Shown here: piece by piece, positions 14,869 through 15,405 of the stretch
Layout of the letters: every line of letters starts with the position of its first letter
Position numbering within the stretch: position 1 is the stretch's first letter
Source of the DNA: an uncultured Clostridia bacterium
Lineage (GTDB): Bacteria; Bacillota; Clostridia; Oscillospirales; Oscillospiraceae
Assembly: GCA_946061345.1 (NCBI GenBank)
Contig: CAMGRA010000009.1
Location: 1-15,405, forward strand
Direction: 5' to 3'
DNA length: 15,405 nt
Program-made: the position numbers and the translations under genes
Notes under the pieces: generated by a model
Told to the model about the DNA's origin: nothing
What the model saw: the letters and a program-made list of their open reading frames with translations, nothing else
Database searches by the model: none

Positions 14869-15007
14869 AAAGTGTATGTTACATTATAGGAGTTGCATTA
14901 AAAAATTAAATTAAAACAAAAGTATTTAGCCTATGCAGTTTATACAAACATACCATATTTGTCTATACAATGCAAATAGAATTTAATTGTATGGGCGGTA
15001 AAATATT
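14869..15007 (+). promoter_or_regulatory. AT-rich regulatory region and candidate promoter of the XRE-family gene
   Basis: TTGTCT (14959-14964) and TTTAAT (14982-14987) with exactly 17 bases between them form a plausible promoter, starting near 14994 and leaving a leader of about 14 nt. TATACAA occurs twice, at 14941-14947 and 14964-14970, 23 bases apart, and ACAAA/TTTGT half-sites (about 14944-14962) form a loose dyad. These overlap the promoter, as autoregulation by an XRE repressor would require, but no binding site can be claimed. The Shine-Dalgarno before the ATG at 15008 is weak. Confidence 0.4.
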
Positions 15008-15334
15008 ATGGACTATTATCAGATCGGTCAGCGGATCCGTAAATATCGCAAGGCCTATGGACTGTCCCAGGAGGCTTTGGCCGAGCGCGTCGGTATCTCT
15101 GTGCCCCACATGAGCCACATTGAAACGGGCAACACTAAACTAAGCCTGCCGGTGCTGGTAGCGCTGGAGGTTCGCACGGACGATCTGTTGTTTGACGGAT
15201 CACGCAAAGAGCGCAGCACTTTATACGCTGAAATTGAGTCAGAACTGAGCAACTGTATGGTGCAGGAACTGGAGATCATTCGCGAGATTCTTCGTACAAC
15301 CTGCCTTGCGCTGAAAAAATACAGACGCCCCTGA
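15008..15334 (+). CDS. Small XRE-family helix-turn-helix transcriptional regulator
   Basis: 108 residues. The N-terminal HTH_3 domain is clear: IGQRIRKYRKAYGLSQEALA, then ERVGISVPHMSHIETGNTKL, with the recognition helix around residues 30-40. Family members usually continue SLPVLVALANALEVRTDDLL; here the stretch reads SLPVLVALEVRTDDLL (47-61), about four residues short in the fifth helix. The protein may be weakened, or the helix may be rearranged. The C-terminal tail (about 66-108) is helical and charged, with no recognised ligand domain. Proteins like this are common single-gene regulators in Clostridia and often autoregulate; its targets cannot be read. It follows an AT-rich island with a mobile-looking element. 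No terminator follows before the next promoter. DNA-binding family is sure, function unknown. Confidence 0.85.
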   Translation: MDYYQIGQRIRKYRKAYGLSQEALAERVGISVPHMSHIETGNTKLSLPVLVALEVRTDDLLFDGSRKERSTLYAEIESELSNCMVQELEIIREILRTTCLALKKYRRP

Positions 15335-15374
15335 AATAATTGAAAAAGTTTCTCGAAAAAAAGAAAAAAAGTGC

Positions 15375-15403
15375 TTGACAGTGAAAAGACGGTGTGGTAT
15401 TAT
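15375..15403 (+). promoter_or_regulatory. Strong near-consensus sigma-A promoter reading out of the window
   Basis: A perfect TTGACA (15375-15380) is followed after exactly 17 bases by TATTAT (15398-15403), one base off consensus. TGTGG before the -10 adds a partial extension, and the A-rich run at 15354-15370 could act as an UP element. The gene it drives lies beyond the window; such promoters often precede stable RNA or highly expressed genes. Confidence 0.75.
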
Positions 15404-15405
15404 AT

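Noticed and set aside
14739..14870. tRNA or other known small RNA in the structured region
   Set aside because: The folds are simple foldbacks with 3-5 nt loops; no cloverleaf, T-loop GTTCRA box or known ncRNA consensus could be found.

Overview
The window looks like a chromosomal segment of a Gram-positive anaerobic Clostridia, most plausibly an Oscillospiraceae-type gut bacterium. The coding DNA is GC-rich and has good Shine-Dalgarno sites. The genes are Firmicutes-like: a heterodimeric ABC exporter, SecA with a zinc tail, FemAB-type and PgeF wall enzymes, and an SLH-domain peptidase. Genus cannot be fixed from the sequence. Almost everything is ordinary housekeeping or envelope function. 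The least ordinary DNA is two composite hairpin arrays at positions 1-188 and 14710-14868.

Layout. (1) 1-203: four back-to-back near-perfect hairpins downstream of the ABC operon. (2) 204-3679, minus strand: two overlapping genes for an asymmetric heterodimeric ABC exporter. (3) 3680-3888: divergent regulatory region, with a possible 17-codon leader peptide before the exporter. (4) 3889-5076, plus: a cation diffusion facilitator with manganese-type metal motifs and a duplicated cytoplasmic domain. (5) 5242-10345, plus: secA, pgeF and an orphan solute-binding lipoprotein, joined by 4-base stop/start overlaps (ATGA, GTGA). (6) 10371-10425: large hairpin, then a promoter. (7) 10466-12657, plus: a FemX-like aminoacyltransferase and a divergent alanine racemase, probably one operon. 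(8) 12690-12728: terminator. (9) 12735-14201, minus: a secreted protein with three SLH repeats, an Ig-like domain and an M15 (VanY-like) carboxypeptidase domain, with its own good promoter. (10) 14321-15007: an AT-rich island without an intact gene, holding a broken gene remnant and a 159-bp hairpin array with imperfect terminal inverted repeats that looks like a MITE. (11) 15008-15334, plus: a small XRE-family regulator. (12) 15375-15403: a near-consensus promoter pointing out of the window.

Working together. PgeF (quality control of wall precursors), the FemX-like enzyme (interpeptide bridge), the alanine racemase (D-Ala supply) and the M15 carboxypeptidase (stem-peptide trimming at the surface) all act on peptidoglycan. 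SecA would export the SLH protein and the lipoprotein. This is a loose functional theme in neighbouring transcription units, not evidence of a dedicated new system. I did not find a convincing undescribed multi-gene system. The hairpin arrays with the shared ATACTrATTCTT end motif are the best candidate for something uncatalogued.
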